Shown here piece by piece: positions 63,729-64,000 of a stretch of DNA of 64,000 nt. The notes beneath the pieces were generated by a model, which saw only the letters and a list, made by a program, of their open reading frames with translations, ran no database searches and was not told the DNA's origin. This DNA comes from Halichondria panicea. Lineage: Eukaryota; Porifera; Demospongiae; Suberitida; Halichondriidae. Location: the NCBI RefSeq assembly GCF_963675165.1, contig NC_087384.1:2990315-3054314 (forward strand), in the 5' to 3' direction. A program made the translations under genes and the position numbers. How positions within the stretch are numbered: the stretch's first letter is position 1; the number at the start of each line of letters is the position of its first letter.

Positions 63729-64000
63729 GTAAGTTACATGAGTTTGTATTGGGAGCTTAATGGCTTTATAATTAAAGAAGAGACTCAGACCATTGTTTGG
63801 CAGGGTATCATACAGGATTTTGAAGTAGAGGGAGGAAATAGCAGAAAATTTTGCTACAAAAAAGGTCAACTGTTATTCTGTTAGTATGTAAAATTGCCAG
63901 TTATGGACGGACACTCTGTCATACAACTAGTACCTGAATGCAAATTTAGAAGGGGGATTTTCCCCCCCTTTCCATTCCCCCTTGCTCCAATTTCCCCCCC

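Noticed and set aside
63940-64000. C-rich end of the window as a hAT-like MITE terminus
   Set aside because: Similar purine/pyrimidine runs to 19801-19856 but cut off by the window end; no TIR visible.
1-64000. tRNA or rRNA genes
   Set aside because: I saw no cloverleaf-compatible sequence; the tRNA-like stretches at 4885 and 17020 are primer-binding sites.

Overview
This window is eukaryotic. Coding regions are split by GT-AG introns, there are no operons or Shine-Dalgarno sites, and most of the DNA is transposon remains. The mix of element families (Ty3/gypsy, a Gmr1-type LTR element, copia, piggyBac, CACTA-like, MULE, Crypton-like, KDZ-like, REL-type non-LTR elements), the short introns and many tiny TIR elements suggest an early-branching metazoan, most probably a demosponge. 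That is inferred from protein families and was not tested by any search.

Layout. 1-6.3 kb: a decayed mobile gene with a FEN-like core (-), a broken Ty3/gypsy element (-), an RNase H scrap, a DDE transposase fragment and a SHOCT-like orphan ORF. 7.3-16.4 kb: dispersed repeat R1, three TTAA-flanked piggyBac derivatives, a MULE fragment, a KDZ-like fragment and telomere-like repeats. 16.5-21.7 kb: an LTR element in which integrase precedes reverse transcriptase (Gmr1 order), with a MITE inserted in its integrase. 21.7-29.1 kb: a ~115-bp satellite array split by a 5.95-kb CACTA-like transposon carrying two divergent multi-exon genes. This is the most striking object in the window. 29.7-37.4 kb: minisatellites, degenerate repeats and MITEs. 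37.5-40.5 kb: a 2.45-kb foldback element inserted in an R1 copy and itself hit by two MITEs. 43.6-45.4 kb: a copia 3' end with an open RNase H frame. 45.7-55.1 kb: pogo-type ends enclosing a piggyBac copy, a non-LTR element, two related foldback hairpins, a Crypton-like tyrosine recombinase pseudogene and a 1.5-kb direct duplication. 55.9-56.8 kb: an intact two-exon RNA-ligase-family gene (-). 57.5-60.7 kb: two non-LTR copies with C-terminal zinc/nuclease domains, one split by a MITE. 61.6 kb to the end: the 5' part of a Ttd14-like P-loop gene (+).

Only the RNA ligase and the Ttd14-like gene look like ordinary host genes. Almost every other reading frame is broken by short deletions or by adjacent 10-20 bp direct duplications. 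That pattern recurs across unrelated elements and is either a real local mutational signature or an assembly artefact.
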